Notes: generated by a model not told the origin, from the sequence alone. Positions 26,223 through 35,794 are shown, counted from the stretch's first letter. The stretch is DNA of 64,000 nt from Bradyrhizobium erythrophlei (GCF_900129505.1 NZ_LT670818.1:3567001-3631000), one strand, 5' to 3'. Numbers and translations are program-made.

Positions 26223-26963
26223 ATGAAAATCGACGATGTCAGGCGAAACGCCTATTCGATGCCGTTGACCAATCCGGCGTTTCCGCCGGGACCTTACCGG
26301 TTCTACAACCGCGAATATTTCGTCATCACCTATCGCACCGACCCCGAGGCGCTGGCCGCCGTGGTGCCGGAGCCGCTCGAAATCATGGATTCAGTGGTCA
26401 AATACGAATTCATTCGGATGCCCGACTCGACCGGCTTCGGCGATTACACCGAAACCGGACAGGTGATCCCGGTGCGCTTCAACGGCGAGGAGGGGGCCTA
26501 TACGCATGCGATGTATCTCGACGACGAAGGGCCGATCGCCGGCGGCCGCGAGCTCTGGGGATTTCCGAAGAAATTGGCAAGACCGAAGATTGAAGTCGAA
26601 AGCGATGTTCTGGTGGGAACGCTGCATTATGGCTCGGTGCTCTGCGCCTCCGCCACGATGGGCTACAAGCACCGCCCGGCCGATCATGACGCCGTGCTCA
26701 AAAGCATGAAGGCGCCGAATTTTATCCTGAAGATCATTCCGCATGTCGATGGCAGTCCGCGGATCTGCGAATTGGTGCGTTTTTCGCTCGAAGAGATCAC
26801 CTTGAAAGAGTCCTGGATCGGCCCCGCCGCGCTCGGCCTGTTCCCGCACGCGCTTTGCGATGTAGCAAAACTGCCGGTGCGCGAGGTGGTCTCGGCCCTG
26901 CATTTCAAGGCGGATCTGACCTTGGGGCTGGGATCGGTGGCGTTCGATTATCTGAAGAAATAG
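26223..26963 (+). CDS. Acetoacetate decarboxylase family protein
   Basis: A 246-residue protein. [15 protein letters not shown] holds the adjacent lysine pair; Lys116 is the expected Schiff-base residue. Also typical are [17 protein letters not shown] and [14 protein letters not shown]. Family members turn acetoacetate into acetone and carbon dioxide, but many homologues act on other keto acids, so the substrate is open. Single gene, with family B repeats on both sides. Confidence 0.88.
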   Translation: MKIDDVRRNAYSMPLTNPAFPPGPYRFYNREYFVITYRTDPEALAAVVPEPLEIMDSVVKYEFIRMPDSTGFGDYTETGQVIPVRFNGEEGAYTHAMYLDDEGPIAGGRELWGFPKKLARPKIEVESDVLVGTLHYGSVLCASATMGYKHRPADHDAVLKSMKAPNFILKIIPHVDGSPRICELVRFSLEEITLKESWIGPAALGLFPHALCDVAKLPVREVVSALHFKADLTLGLGSVAFDYLKK

Positions 26964-26990
26964 AACCGCGCTCGGCCGTCGCGCTTCAAC

Positions 26991-27087
26991 TGTGATGCCC
27001 GCGCACGCGGGCATCCAGTACGCCGGTACGTTCGTGAGACTCGAGATGTCGGTGTCTGCTGGGCACCCGCCTTCGCGGGTGACGACA
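26991..27087. repeat. Dispersed palindromic repeat, family B copy 2
   Basis: Same architecture as 25971-26069: GATGCCCGCGCACGCGGGCA, CATCCAGTA, then CACCCGCCTTCGCGGGTGAC. It separates the acetoacetate decarboxylase gene from the convergent homospermidine synthase gene. Confidence 0.75.
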
Positions 27088-27129
27088 ATCGGGGGTGAAA
27101 CGGCGCGGCAGATCTCGCCGTCGTCACGT

Positions 27130-28560
27130 TCACCGCACCAGCACGTTCCTGAACTGCCAGGGATCGCTCGTGTCGATATCTTCCGGAAACAGTCCCGGGC
27201 GATCGGTCAGCGGCGTCCAGTCGGTATAGAAACCCTTTACCGGCCCGAGATACGGCGTCTGGATTTCCAGGCAGCGGCGGAAATCCATTTCGTCGGCCTC
27301 GACGATTCCTTCGGTCGGGTTTTCCAGCGCCCACACCATGCCGGCGAGCACCGCCGACGACACCTGCATGCCGGTGGCGTTCTGGTAGGGCGCGATCTGG
27401 CGGGTTTCCTCGATCGAGAGCTGCGAACCGTACCAGTAGGCGTTCTTGCCGTGGCCATAGAGCAGCACGCCGAGTTCGTCGATGCCGTCCTCGATCTCGT
27501 CCTCGGTGAGGATTCGCCAGGACGGCTGCATCTTGCCGGCGGCGCCGAACATCTCGTGCACCGACAGTACCGCGTCGTTGGTTGGATGATAGGCATAGTG
27601 GCAGGTCGGGCGGTAGATCACATTGCCGCCGTCACGCACGGTGAAGTAATCGGCGATCGAGATCGACTCGTTATGGGTGACGAGAAAGCCGTATTGCGCG
27701 CCCGGCGTCGGGCACCAGGAACGCACCCGGGTGTTGGCGCCGGCCTGCAGCAGATAGATCGCCGCACCGCAGCCATCATGGTGGGTGCGGCCATTGTCCG
27801 GCATCCACGTCTCATGGGTACCCCAGCCGAGTTCGGCCGGCTGCATGCCCTCGGACACGAAGCCTTCGACCGACCAGGTGTTGACGAACACGTTGATCGG
27901 TTTCGGCTTCTTGGCGCGCTGGGTGTCGCGCTCGGCGATATGGATGCCTTTGACGCCGAGCTTGTGGGCGAGTTGGCCCCAGCCCTCCCGGCTCTTCGGC
28001 TCGTTGAAAGGCGTGTTGGTGTCGCGGGCGATGTCGAGCAGCGCCTGCTTGACGAACCACGACACCATGCCGGGATTGGCGCCACAGGTGGAAACTGCGG
28101 TGGTGCCGCCCGGATTCCTGTGCTTGGCCGCCAGCAGCGTCTCGCGCAGCGCGTAATTCGAGCGCTTGTCGGTGCCAATACTCTTGTCGAAATAGAAGCC
28201 GAGCCACGGTTCCACGACGGTGTCGATATAGAGCGCGCCGATCTCCCGGCACATGCTCATGATATCGACTGAGGAAGTGTCGACCGACAGGTTGACGCAA
28301 AAGCCCTGGCCGCCGCCGGCGGTGAGCAAGGGCACCAGCACCTCGCGGTAATTGTCTTTTGTGATGGCCTGCTTGATGAAGCGCACGCCGTGCTGTTTTG
28401 CCAGTTCGCCATCCTCGTGCGGGTCGATGATGACGAAGCGGGATTTGTCGTAGGCAAAGTGCCGCTCGATCAGCGGCATGGTGCCTTTGCCGATCGAACC
28501 GAAACCGATCATGACTATGGGGCCGGAAATTTTCGCATGGATTTGCGCGGGCGGGCTCAT
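27130..28560 (-). CDS. hss: Homospermidine synthase
   Basis: A 476-residue NAD-dependent enzyme that condenses two putrescines (or putrescine with spermidine) to sym-homospermidine. The N-terminal dinucleotide fold reads IVMIGFGSIGKGTMPLIERH, followed by FVIIDPHEDG, STCGANPGMVSWFVKQAL and GWGTHETWMP. Length is normal for the bacterial family. Start set at the ATG 28560; an in-frame TTG precedes it. It is the last gene in a leftward polyamine set with ornithine decarboxylase, which supplies putrescine. Confidence 0.93.
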   Translation of the reverse strand: MSPPAQIHAKISGPIVMIGFGSIGKGTMPLIERHFAYDKSRFVIIDPHEDGELAKQHGVRFIKQAITKDNYREVLVPLLTAGGGQGFCVNLSVDTSSVDIMSMCREIGALYIDTVVEPWLGFYFDKSIGTDKRSNYALRETLLAAKHRNPGGTTAVSTCGANPGMVSWFVKQALLDIARDTNTPFNEPKSREGWGQLAHKLGVKGIHIAERDTQRAKKPKPINVFVNTWSVEGFVSEGMQPAELGWGTHETWMPDNGRTHHDGCGAAIYLLQAGANTRVRSWCPTPGAQYGFLVTHNESISIADYFTVRDGGNVIYRPTCHYAYHPTNDAVLSVHEMFGAAGKMQPSWRILTEDEIEDGIDELGVLLYGHGKNAYWYGSQLSIEETRQIAPYQNATGMQVSSAVLAGMVWALENPTEGIVEADEMDFRRCLEIQTPYLGPVKGFYTDWTPLTDRPGLFPEDIDTSDPWQFRNVLVR

Positions 28561-28605
28561 CAATCTGTCTCCGAAAATATGGATGTGTTTGGCAGCGAAG
28601 GGGGA

Positions 28606-28995
28606 TCAGGCAGTGCGCCGCTTTGCGGTGACTTCGATTTCGATCTTCATCTCGGGCTTGTAGAGGCCCACGACCACCAGCAGCGTCGCGGCCGGTCGGA
28701 TGTCGCCAAGAACCTCGCCGCAGACCGCGAAATGGGCGTCGGCATCCCCAGCGTCGGTGATGTAATAGGTCGCGCGGACGATGTCGGCCATCGCGAAGCC
28801 GCCCTCTTTCAAGGCAGCCTCGATGGTCTTGAAGCAGTTGCGTGACTGGCTCGTGACATCGGGCGGCATGGTCATGGTGGCGTAGTCGTAGCCGGTGGTG
28901 CCGGCGACGAACGCGAAATCGCCATCGATGACGGCGCGGCTGTAGCCGGCGGTCTTCTCAAAGGGGGAGCCGGTGGAGATGAGACGGCGTGACAT
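28606..28995 (-). CDS. RidA/YjgF family protein
   Basis: A 129-residue RidA-type protein: GDFAFVAGTTGYDYATMTMP, QSRNCFKTIEAALKEGGF, DIVRATYYITD and the C-terminal RPAATLLVVVGLYKPEMKIEIEV. RidA proteins deaminate reactive enamine/imine products of PLP enzymes. Between ornithine decarboxylase and homospermidine synthase it could protect against such intermediates, which is inference. It lies 45 bp upstream of hss on the same strand. Confidence 0.88.
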   Translation of the reverse strand: MSRRLISTGSPFEKTAGYSRAVIDGDFAFVAGTTGYDYATMTMPPDVTSQSRNCFKTIEAALKEGGFAMADIVRATYYITDAGDADAHFAVCGEVLGDIRPAATLLVVVGLYKPEMKIEIEVTAKRRTA

Positions 28996-29060
28996 CTGGA
29001 CCTCGAGTTAAGTATTTTGGGCGGTTTACGGGCTTTTTGCCGGTGCGCGCAACCGCTAAC

Positions 29061-29228
29061 TCACCGGGAACGTTGCGTCACGTCGCTGGCCGGGGGCGTG
29101 GCAGGCCCCCATCGGCGCACGAAGATATCCCGGACGATCATGACCGCGATCAGGATCACGAGGATCGTGGTGATGGTCCGCCCGCGCGGGTTCGGCGTGT
29201 CGCGCGTCGTGGGCTGGTCTTGTGCCAT
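29061..29228 (-). CDS. Small single-helix membrane protein in the polyamine set
   Basis: A 55-codon frame read from the reverse strand: ATG at 29228 starts MAQDQPTTRDTPNPRGR, followed by a hydrophobic helix (TITTILVILIAVMIVRDIFV) and a short polar tail ending VTQRSR. The order charged-helix-basic suggests an inner-membrane microprotein. It sits 12 bp after the GNAT gene stop and before ridA. No function recognised. Confidence 0.65.
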   Translation of the reverse strand: MAQDQPTTRDTPNPRGRTITTILVILIAVMIVRDIFVRRWGPATPPASDVTQRSR

Positions 29229-29240
29229 GACATTGGGCAA

Positions 29241-29849
29241 TCAGGCGGCGCGCCGGGCCGGCCGCGCCGCCCTGGCACGGCGAGGCTTGGCTTCCACCGA
29301 TGCGCCGGTCGGTGCGATCATCCCGCTGGCGCCGTGGAGCGCGCCCTCGCGCAGTTCGAGAGCGAGCAGGCGGTCGCGCTCGAACGGGCCGGGCAGCGAC
29401 AGTTCGCCGGTCTTCTGCGCGGAGAAGCCGAAGCGGGTGTAATAGGGCGCGTCGCCGAGCAGGAGCACCGTGCCATGGCCGGCCGCTTCGGCGGCCGCCA
29501 GCGCCTGACGCATCAGCGCGGCCCCAACACCGAACTCCCGGCACGACGGATCGACCGCCAGCGGGCCCAGCACCAACGCCGGCACGCCCCCGGCGCTGAC
29601 GTGCCACAACCGCAGCGTCCCGACCAGCCGACCTTTCTCTCCATCCTGGCGCACCGCCGAGAAGGCGAGGCCTTCGGCGGGCGCGCGTCCGTCGCGCAGG
29701 CGCTGGCAGGTGCGCAGATGGCGATTTAAGCCAAAGCAGGCATCGAGCAGCGCTTCACGGGCAGCGACGTCCGAGGCACGCTCCGCACGGATCGCGAACG
29801 GAGCTGCGTCGGAAGAGAGGGTGATCCGGGTCTTGCGCAAAGCAGTCAT
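29241..29849 (-). CDS. GNAT family N-acetyltransferase
   Basis: A 202-residue protein with GNAT motif A (LGPLAVDPSCREFGVGAALM) and motif B (VLLLGDAPYYTRFGFSAQK). The C-terminal tail is Ala/Arg-rich. It lies directly downstream of ornithine decarboxylase, 125 bp away, so polyamine or decarboxylase-related acetylation is conceivable but unproven. Relatives are annotated as amine-group acetyltransferases. Confidence 0.85.
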   Translation of the reverse strand: MTALRKTRITLSSDAAPFAIRAERASDVAAREALLDACFGLNRHLRTCQRLRDGRAPAEGLAFSAVRQDGEKGRLVGTLRLWHVSAGGVPALVLGPLAVDPSCREFGVGAALMRQALAAAEAAGHGTVLLLGDAPYYTRFGFSAQKTGELSLPGPFERDRLLALELREGALHGASGMIAPTGASVEAKPRRARAARPARRAA

Positions 29850-29974
29850 GGCACGTCAGTCCCCGCTTCCCGACGGCAGCAAGCCGCGCGGGAGCGTTGT
29901 CAGTAAATTCGCATGTGAAGGGAGGGGAGCCGGCGGACCGGCTCCCGGGTTATTCTGGCCTCTGGGAGGCTACC

Positions 29975-31117
29975 TCAGATGTGGTAGGTCCGCAGCGGCG
30001 GGAAACCGTTGAAGGCCACCGACGAGTAGGTCGACGTATAGGCGCCGGTGCCCTCGATCAGCAGCTTGTCGCCGATCTCGAGCGTCACCGGCAGCGGGTA
30101 CGGCATCTTCTCGTACAGCACGTCGGCGGAATCGCAGGTGGGCCCTGCGAGCACGCACGGCGTCATGTCCGCGCCGTCATGGGGGGTGCGGATGGCGTAG
30201 CGGATCGACTCGTCCATCGTCTCGGCGAGACCGCCGAACTTGCCGATGTCGAGATAGACCCAGCGCACCTCGTCCTCGTCGCTCTTCTTGGAGATCAGAA
30301 CGACTTCGGTCTCGATGATGCCGGCATTGCCGACCATGCCGCGTCCCGGCTCGATGATGGTCTCCGGGATCTGGTTGCCGAAATGCTTGCGCAGCGCGCG
30401 GAAGATCGAGCGGCCGTACTGCACGACCGGCGGCACGTCCTTGAGGTACTTGGTCGGGAATCCGCCGCCCATGTTGACCATGGACAGGTTGATGCCGCGT
30501 TCGGCGCAGTCGCGGAACACGGTGGAGGCCATCGCCAACGCGCGGTCCCACGCCTTCACCTTGCGCTGCTGCGAGCCGACATGGAACGAGATGCCGTACG
30601 GCTCCAGCCCGAGACGCTTGGCGAGGTCGAGCACCTCGACCGCCATCTCCGGATCGCAGCCGAACTTGCGCGACAGCGGCCATTCGGCGCCGGCGCAGTC
30701 ATAGAGGATGCGGCAGAACACCTTGGCGCCGGGGGCGGCACGGGCGATCTTCTCGACCTCGGCGCTGCAATCGACCGAAAACAGGCGAATGCCGAGCGCG
30801 AAGGCGCGCGCAATGTCGCGCTCCTTCTTGATCGTGTTGCCATAGGAGACCCGCTCCGGCGACGCACCGGCGGCCAGCGCCATCTGGATTTCGACGACCG
30901 AGGCGCAGTCGAAGCACGAGCCCACCGAGGCCAGCAGCGACAGCACTTCCGGCGCCGGATTGGCCTTCACCGCGTAGAACACGCGGCTGTCCGGCAGCGC
31001 CTTGGCGAAGCTCTGATAGTTGTCGCGCACGACTTCGAGGTCGACGACGAGGCACGGCTCGACGTCCTGGCCCTCGTTACGGCGGTTGCGCAGGAATTCC
31101 TGGATACGTTCGGTCAT
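29975..31117 (-). CDS. Ornithine (lysine) decarboxylase, alanine-racemase fold (type III)
   Basis: A 380-residue PLP enzyme. The cofactor lysine is in FYAVKANPAPE (Lys51), with VNMGGGFPTKY (phosphate loop), IIEPGRGMVGNAG and LAGPTCDSADV containing the active-site Cys and Asp. It converts ornithine, and in some relatives lysine or diaminopimelate, to putrescine-type diamines. It is the first gene of the leftward polyamine set and is preceded by a long, hairpin-rich leader, suggesting control at the RNA level. Confidence 0.92.
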   Translation of the reverse strand: MTERIQEFLRNRRNEGQDVEPCLVVDLEVVRDNYQSFAKALPDSRVFYAVKANPAPEVLSLLASVGSCFDCASVVEIQMALAAGASPERVSYGNTIKKERDIARAFALGIRLFSVDCSAEVEKIARAAPGAKVFCRILYDCAGAEWPLSRKFGCDPEMAVEVLDLAKRLGLEPYGISFHVGSQQRKVKAWDRALAMASTVFRDCAERGINLSMVNMGGGFPTKYLKDVPPVVQYGRSIFRALRKHFGNQIPETIIEPGRGMVGNAGIIETEVVLISKKSDEDEVRWVYLDIGKFGGLAETMDESIRYAIRTPHDGADMTPCVLAGPTCDSADVLYEKMPYPLPVTLEIGDKLLIEGTGAYTSTYSSVAFNGFPPLRTYHI

Positions 31118-31620
31118 AGTAGCACCCTCCCAAACGGCCCCAGCGACGGGGACACGTTCAAAAATGATCTCGGATCAAAGCATCCCGGCCACTTCGCGCG
31201 ATGGAGGCGCGACGGGGCCAAAAAGCTCAGACCGAATTGTGCTGCCGTGGATTGGTTGGGAATGATCCCGCCCGCACACCTGGCAATGAAGGACAAGCCT
31301 CTTCGGTATTCGCGCCGGCTGGTGGAAAGCCGGCAGAGACCAAAAAAGCCCGATCCGTCGTTGCTTTAAGTCGCGTCCCCCGTTGAGAACGAGGTGCGCC
31401 GGTTCGCCTCCGGCTGCCAGTCACGGTTGCAAGGGGTGAAGGGACCTTCAACGGCATCTCTTGAGAGAGATGCTGGCCTCTCAAGTCTCGCGACTTGGTT
31501 GACCCTCGGTTCTTCATCCCTTGGCGGCTGTCCGGCCTCTTGTCCGGATACCTACCGACTGACACACGACCACAGGCACGTGCGAAATTGGGCAAGTCCG
31601 CACATAAGGGTTTTGACTCT
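31118..31620 (-). ncRNA. Structured 5' leader of ornithine decarboxylase (candidate speF motif)
   Basis: About 500 bp with no credible gene. Read leftward it holds several stems: TCCGG/CCGGA at 31531-31548, a perfect 8-bp hairpin GCATCTCT/AGAGATGC at 31454-31473, GCCGG/CCGGC at 31398-31414 and GCCGGCT/AGCCGGC at 31314-31334. A conserved RNA motif called speF is known upstream of ornithine decarboxylase genes in alphaproteobacteria; position and structure fit, but I could not align it. The transcript start is probably near 31600. Confidence 0.5.
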
Positions 31621-31789
31621 GCTTCGCAAGATTTTTTTTAGGCTGAGGAGAAATTTCCCTAACAGCTGCTTTCACTGTGGCTGTGGGAGCGCGCCCGCGG
31701 CGCTGAAAATGAACAGGCATTAAGTTTTGCCAGCGAAGCGTGAGCATCCGACGCTGGCGCGGGCCGCGGCTCGCTCGTGCGAGGCCTGC

Positions 31790-32050
31790 TTACGCGCGGC
31801 GCGTGAACGGCTCGACACGCTGGGCGGCGCGGATGAATGCCGCCATCACGAAGACGCCGAGTGCGAACAGCACGGCCTGCAGGATGTGCGCGCCGGTGTC
31901 GTCCAGACCGAACAGGATCGCCAGCGCCCAGCCGCCGGCGAACGCCGCGCCGAACACTTCGGCGCCGATCAGGATCGCCGCGGAGATGACGGTGATGACG
32001 CTTTGCCAGATGATCTGGCGGGGCGCGGTCGGAGAGGGCTGAACGTTCAT
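31790..32050 (-). CDS. Small two-helix membrane protein, unknown function
   Basis: An 86-residue protein starting MNVQPSPTAPRQIIW with two hydrophobic segments (VITVISAAILIGAEVFGAAFAGGWALAI region and LQAVLFALGVFVMAAFI) and a basic C-terminus. It stands between the ornithine decarboxylase leader and the M3 peptidase, transcribed leftward. No family recognised. Confidence 0.65.
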   Translation of the reverse strand: MNVQPSPTAPRQIIWQSVITVISAAILIGAEVFGAAFAGGWALAILFGLDDTGAHILQAVLFALGVFVMAAFIRAAQRVEPFTRRA

Positions 32051-32192
32051 GAATTCTCGTCCTGTTTTCGAGCCGCAATCTCTATGAAAAGGCCCGCTGT
32101 ATCAAGCGTAAAAGGCCCAAAAAAGCCCGATCGCGTGATATAACGGGCAGCGCAGATTTGGCACGCAAACGGGCAAGCAAACGGGATTAACG

Positions 32193-34283
32193 ATGTCGGA
32201 AACCCAGCAAACGACGGCCGCCGCACAGGCCCAGGCAAACCCGCTTCTGAAGGCGTGGCAGACGCCGTTCGAGACCCCGCCGTTCGCGGAGATCGCGCCG
32301 GAACATTTCCTCCCGGCCTTCGAGCGGGCCTTCGCCGATCACGCAGCCGAGATCGCGGCCATCGAGCACGACCCGGCGGCGCCGGACTTCGCCAACACCA
32401 TCACGGCGCTGGAGCGCTCCGGGAAACTGCTCTCCAGGGTGTCGGGAGTGTTCTACGATCTGGTATCGGCGCACTCCAATCCGGCGCTGCTCGAGATCGA
32501 CAAGGAGGTGTCGCTGCGAATGGCGCGGCACTGGAACCCGATCATGATGAACGCGGTGCTGTTCGGCCGGATCGCCATGCTGCACGACAACCGCGCCAGG
32601 CTGGGTCTGACCGGCGAGGAGCTGCGGCTCTTGGAGCGCACCTATACCCGCTTCCACCGCGCCGGCGCCGGCCTCGACGAGGTGGCCAAGAAGCGGATGG
32701 CCGAGATCAACGAGCGGCTGGCCCATCTCGGCACCGCCTTCAGCCATCATCTGCTCGGCGACGAGCAGGACTGGTTTATGGAGCTTGCGGAGACCGATTT
32801 CGCCGGCCTTTCCGACAGTTTTGTCGCAGCTGCCAGAGCCGCCGCCACCGAGCGCGACATGCCGGGCAAGGCGATCGTGACGCTGTCGCGTTCCTCGGTC
32901 GAGCCGTTCCTGAAGAGCTCGAGCCGGCGCGAGCTGCGCGAGAAGGCCTACAAGGCCTTCACCGCGCGCGGCGACAACGGCAACGCCAACGACAACAACG
33001 AAACCATCCTGGAGATCCTGAAGCTGCGCGAGGAGAGCGCCAAGCTCCTGGGCTTCCCGACCTTTGCCGCCTACCGGCTTGAGGATTCCATGGCCAAGAC
33101 CCCGGAAGCCGTCCGCGGCCTGCTCGAGCGGGTCTGGAAGCCCGCCCGGGCCCGGGCGATGCGGGATCGCGACGACCTGCAGGCGCTGGTCGCGCAGGAA
33201 GGCGGCAACTTTGCCCTCGCCCCATGGGACTGGCGCTATTACGCCGAAAAGCTGCGCCAGGTCAGAGCCAATTTCGACGACGCCGCCATCAAGCCGTACC
33301 TCGCGCTCGACCACATGATCGAGGCGGCGTTCGACTGCGCCACGCGGCTGTTCGGCGTCAGCTTCACCGAGCGCAGGGATGTCCCGGTCTGGCACCCGGA
33401 CGTGCGGGTCTGGGAGGTCAAGGACAGTGCCGGCCGCTACAAGGCGCTGTTCTATGGCGACTATTTTGCCCGGCCCTCGAAACGCTCGGGCGCCTGGATG
33501 ACGTCCTTGCGCGACCAGCAGAAGCTCGACGGCGAGGTCGCACCCCTGGTCATCAATGTCTGCAACTTCTCCAAGGGCGCCGACGGCGAACCGTCGCTGC
33601 TGTCGCCCGACGACGCGCGCACGCTGTTCCACGAATTCGGCCACGGCCTGCACGGCATGCTGTCGAACGTGACTTATCCCTCGCTGTCCGGCACGAGCGT
33701 GTTCACCGATTTCGTCGAACTGCCCTCGCAGCTCTACGAGCACTGGCAGGAGCAGCCGCAGGTGCTGCGGCAGTTCGCCCGGCACTACCAGACCGGCGAG
33801 CCGCTGCCGGACGACCTCTTGCAGCGCTTCCTTGCCGCGCGCAAGTTCAACCAGGGCTTTGCCACCGTGGAATTCGTCTCCTCGGCGCTGGTCGATCTCG
33901 AATTCCACTCCCAGCCGGCGTCGGCAATTTCCGATGTGCGGGCGTTCGAACGGCAGGAGCTGGCAAAGATCGGCATGCCCGCGGAGATCTCGCTGCGGCA
34001 CCGGCCGACCCAGTTCGGTCATATCTTTTCCGGCGATCATTATGCGGCGGGCTATTACAGCTACATGTGGTCGGAGGTGATGGACGCCGACGCGTTCGGC
34101 GCCTTCGAGGAGGCCGGCAATATCTTCGATCCGCCGACCGCGAAACGCCTGCTCGACGACATCTATTCCTCCGGCGGCTCGCGCGATCCCGAAGATGCCT
34201 ACGTCGCCTTCCGCGGCCGGGAGCCGGAACCCGACGCGCTGCTGCGCCGGCGCGGCCTTCTGGAAACGCCCGAGGCCGCCTGA
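32193..34283 (+). CDS. M3-family oligopeptidase (oligopeptidase A / dipeptidyl carboxypeptidase type)
   Basis: A 696-residue zinc metallopeptidase. The HExxH-type site is LFHEFGHGLHG (His480, Glu481, His484), with the third ligand region FHSQPAS and substrate motif GDHYAAGYYSYMWSE near the C-terminus. It degrades small peptides in the cytoplasm; no signal peptide is seen. Ends 1 bp before the DUF1007 gene start. Confidence 0.92.
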   Translation: MSETQQTTAAAQAQANPLLKAWQTPFETPPFAEIAPEHFLPAFERAFADHAAEIAAIEHDPAAPDFANTITALERSGKLLSRVSGVFYDLVSAHSNPALLEIDKEVSLRMARHWNPIMMNAVLFGRIAMLHDNRARLGLTGEELRLLERTYTRFHRAGAGLDEVAKKRMAEINERLAHLGTAFSHHLLGDEQDWFMELAETDFAGLSDSFVAAARAAATERDMPGKAIVTLSRSSVEPFLKSSSRRELREKAYKAFTARGDNGNANDNNETILEILKLREESAKLLGFPTFAAYRLEDSMAKTPEAVRGLLERVWKPARARAMRDRDDLQALVAQEGGNFALAPWDWRYYAEKLRQVRANFDDAAIKPYLALDHMIEAAFDCATRLFGVSFTERRDVPVWHPDVRVWEVKDSAGRYKALFYGDYFARPSKRSGAWMTSLRDQQKLDGEVAPLVINVCNFSKGADGEPSLLSPDDARTLFHEFGHGLHGMLSNVTYPSLSGTSVFTDFVELPSQLYEHWQEQPQVLRQFARHYQTGEPLPDDLLQRFLAARKFNQGFATVEFVSSALVDLEFHSQPASAISDVRAFERQELAKIGMPAEISLRHRPTQFGHIFSGDHYAAGYYSYMWSEVMDADAFGAFEEAGNIFDPPTAKRLLDDIYSSGGSRDPEDAYVAFRGREPEPDALLRRRGLLETPEAA

Positions 34284-34284
34284 G

Positions 34285-34932
34285 GTGAAGGGCGCGCTGC
34301 GCGGGTTCGTCGCGTTGCTGGTGCTGGCCGGCGCCGTCGCACTTTGCGGGCGGGCCGCGCAGGCGCATCCCCATGTCTGGATCACCGCGACCAGCGAGCT
34401 GATCTACGCCCCCGACGGCGCGATCACGGGCGTGCGCCATGCCTGGACCTTCGACGACATGTTTTCGACCTATGCCCTGCAGGGCATCGAGGCCAGGACC
34501 AAGGGCGTCTATAGCCACGAGGAGCTGGCGCCCCTGGCGCAGACCAATGTCGAGTCGCTGAAGGAATATGGCTTCTTCACATTTGCCAAGGCCGACGGCA
34601 AGAAGGAAAAATTCCAGGAACCGGTCGACTACTATCTTGAATACAGGGATAGCCTGCTGACCCTGCATTTCACGCTGCCGCTGAAGGCGCCTGTGAAATC
34701 GAAGGAGCTGGTGCTGGAAGTGTTCGATCGCGAGTTCTTCATCGACTTCAAATACGCCGAGAAGGATCCGATAAAACTGGTCGGGGCGCCCGCCGCCTGC
34801 CAGATCAGCTTCCAGCGGCCAAACGACGGCTCCGCCAGTGCCCAGAAGCTCGGCGAACAGTCTTTCGCCAGCGGCGATAATTCCAATTTCGGCATGATGT
34901 TCGCCAACAAGATCACGGTGCAATGCCCGTGA
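34285..34932 (+). CDS. DUF1007 family exported protein
   Basis: A 215-residue protein from the GTG at 34285, which starts a signal peptide (FVALLVLAGAVALCGRAAQA). The mature sequence opens HPHVWITATSELIYAPDG, the DUF1007 hallmark, then VRHAWTFDDMFS. In other genomes DUF1007 genes often accompany nickel/cobalt exporters; none is next to it here. The exact periplasmic role is unknown. One base separates it from the M3 peptidase stop. Confidence 0.85.
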   Translation: MKGALRGFVALLVLAGAVALCGRAAQAHPHVWITATSELIYAPDGAITGVRHAWTFDDMFSTYALQGIEARTKGVYSHEELAPLAQTNVESLKEYGFFTFAKADGKKEKFQEPVDYYLEYRDSLLTLHFTLPLKAPVKSKELVLEVFDREFFIDFKYAEKDPIKLVGAPAACQISFQRPNDGSASAQKLGEQSFASGDNSNFGMMFANKITVQCP

Positions 34933-34997
34933 TGAACCCATAGTCGAGCCCGCGCGACAAACCCACGACCAGTGTCGGCAAGGGTTGCTATCGCATC

Positions 34998-35249
34998 GTG
35001 ATCAAGATAAATCCGCACATCTGGTACGTGTCGATCTACATTCCACACCAGGAGAACACCGGACACTACTCGCGTCGCTCCCGGACCTTTGCCAGCGAAT
35101 CCGCGGCCAAACAGTTTGCCGCGGCCCAGATCGCCGCAGGCGCCGACGTGAGCGCGGGAACAATCAATCCCTTTCTGCCAAAGCGAGTTGTCGGGCCGTC
35201 CGGAATTGAAAGCTGGCTTTCGGAAGAGACCGGCAATCGCGCAAGCTGA
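34998..35249 (+). CDS. Small hypothetical protein
   Basis: An 83-residue protein from a GTG at 34998: INPHIWYVSIYIPHQENTGH, then SRTFASESAAKQFAAAQIAAG, the pattern of a small beta-strand/helix domain. No signal or membrane segment. No family recognised, though composition and codon use look genuine. It is followed by a convergent MAPEG gene. Confidence 0.6.
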   Translation: MIKINPHIWYVSIYIPHQENTGHYSRRSRTFASESAAKQFAAAQIAAGADVSAGTINPFLPKRVVGPSGIESWLSEETGNRAS

Positions 35250-35320
35250 GTCGCCGGCAGCCGGCGCAGACTGCTTGTCCCGCGATATCGCCGCGCGACG
35301 CGCGTCACCTGTTTATAAGC

Positions 35321-35719
35321 TTAGCCCGGCCAGAAGCCGTGTATCAGCGGCATGAAGAAGATCGCCAGGTTGATCGCAAAGCCGAGGCTCCACAGGATCG
35401 AGCGCAGCGTCGGGCGGTTGCCGAGATAGGTGAGGACATAGGCGATCCGCACGATCAGGAACAGCACCGCCAGCTCGTCGATCGGCCGTTGCGGTCCGGC
35501 GCGGAATTCCGCCAGCAGCACCGCGATGGCAAAGAACGGAAACGCCTCGATGCCGTTCTGATGGGCGCCCAGCGCGCGCGCACGGATCGGGTCGGCATAG
35601 AAGGCGGGATCGCGCGGTTTTGAATTGTCAAAGCGGCGAAACCCGATCCATTTCACGGATGCGATCGTCAGCAGATAGAGCATCAGCGTTCCGAAAACGC
35701 ACCATTCGGCGACCGTCAT
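35321..35719 (-). CDS. MAPEG family membrane protein
   Basis: A 132-residue protein from the ATG at 35719 (MTVAEWCVFGTLML). Four hydrophobic helices are present, with the family feature GAHQNGIEAFPFFAIAVLLAE in the second and NRPTLRSILWSLGFA later. Eukaryotic MAPEG members handle eicosanoids and glutathione; bacterial roles are mostly unknown. Its upstream region contains four tandem 14-bp repeats. Confidence 0.82.
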   Translation of the reverse strand: MTVAEWCVFGTLMLYLLTIASVKWIGFRRFDNSKPRDPAFYADPIRARALGAHQNGIEAFPFFAIAVLLAEFRAGPQRPIDELAVLFLIVRIAYVLTYLGNRPTLRSILWSLGFAINLAIFFMPLIHGFWPG

Positions 35720-35738
35720 GGCTTCCCCCGACCCGCAC

Positions 35739-35794
35739 AAGGCTTTGATAGCAAGGCTTGGATAGCAAGGCTTGGATAGTAAGGCTTGGACAGT
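35739..35794. repeat. Four tandem 14-bp repeats upstream of the MAPEG gene
   Basis: AAGGCTTGGATAGC-type units occur four times head to tail with single-base differences (35739, 35753, 35767, 35781). They lie 20 to 75 bp before the MAPEG start and could alter promoter spacing by slippage. Confidence 0.8.
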
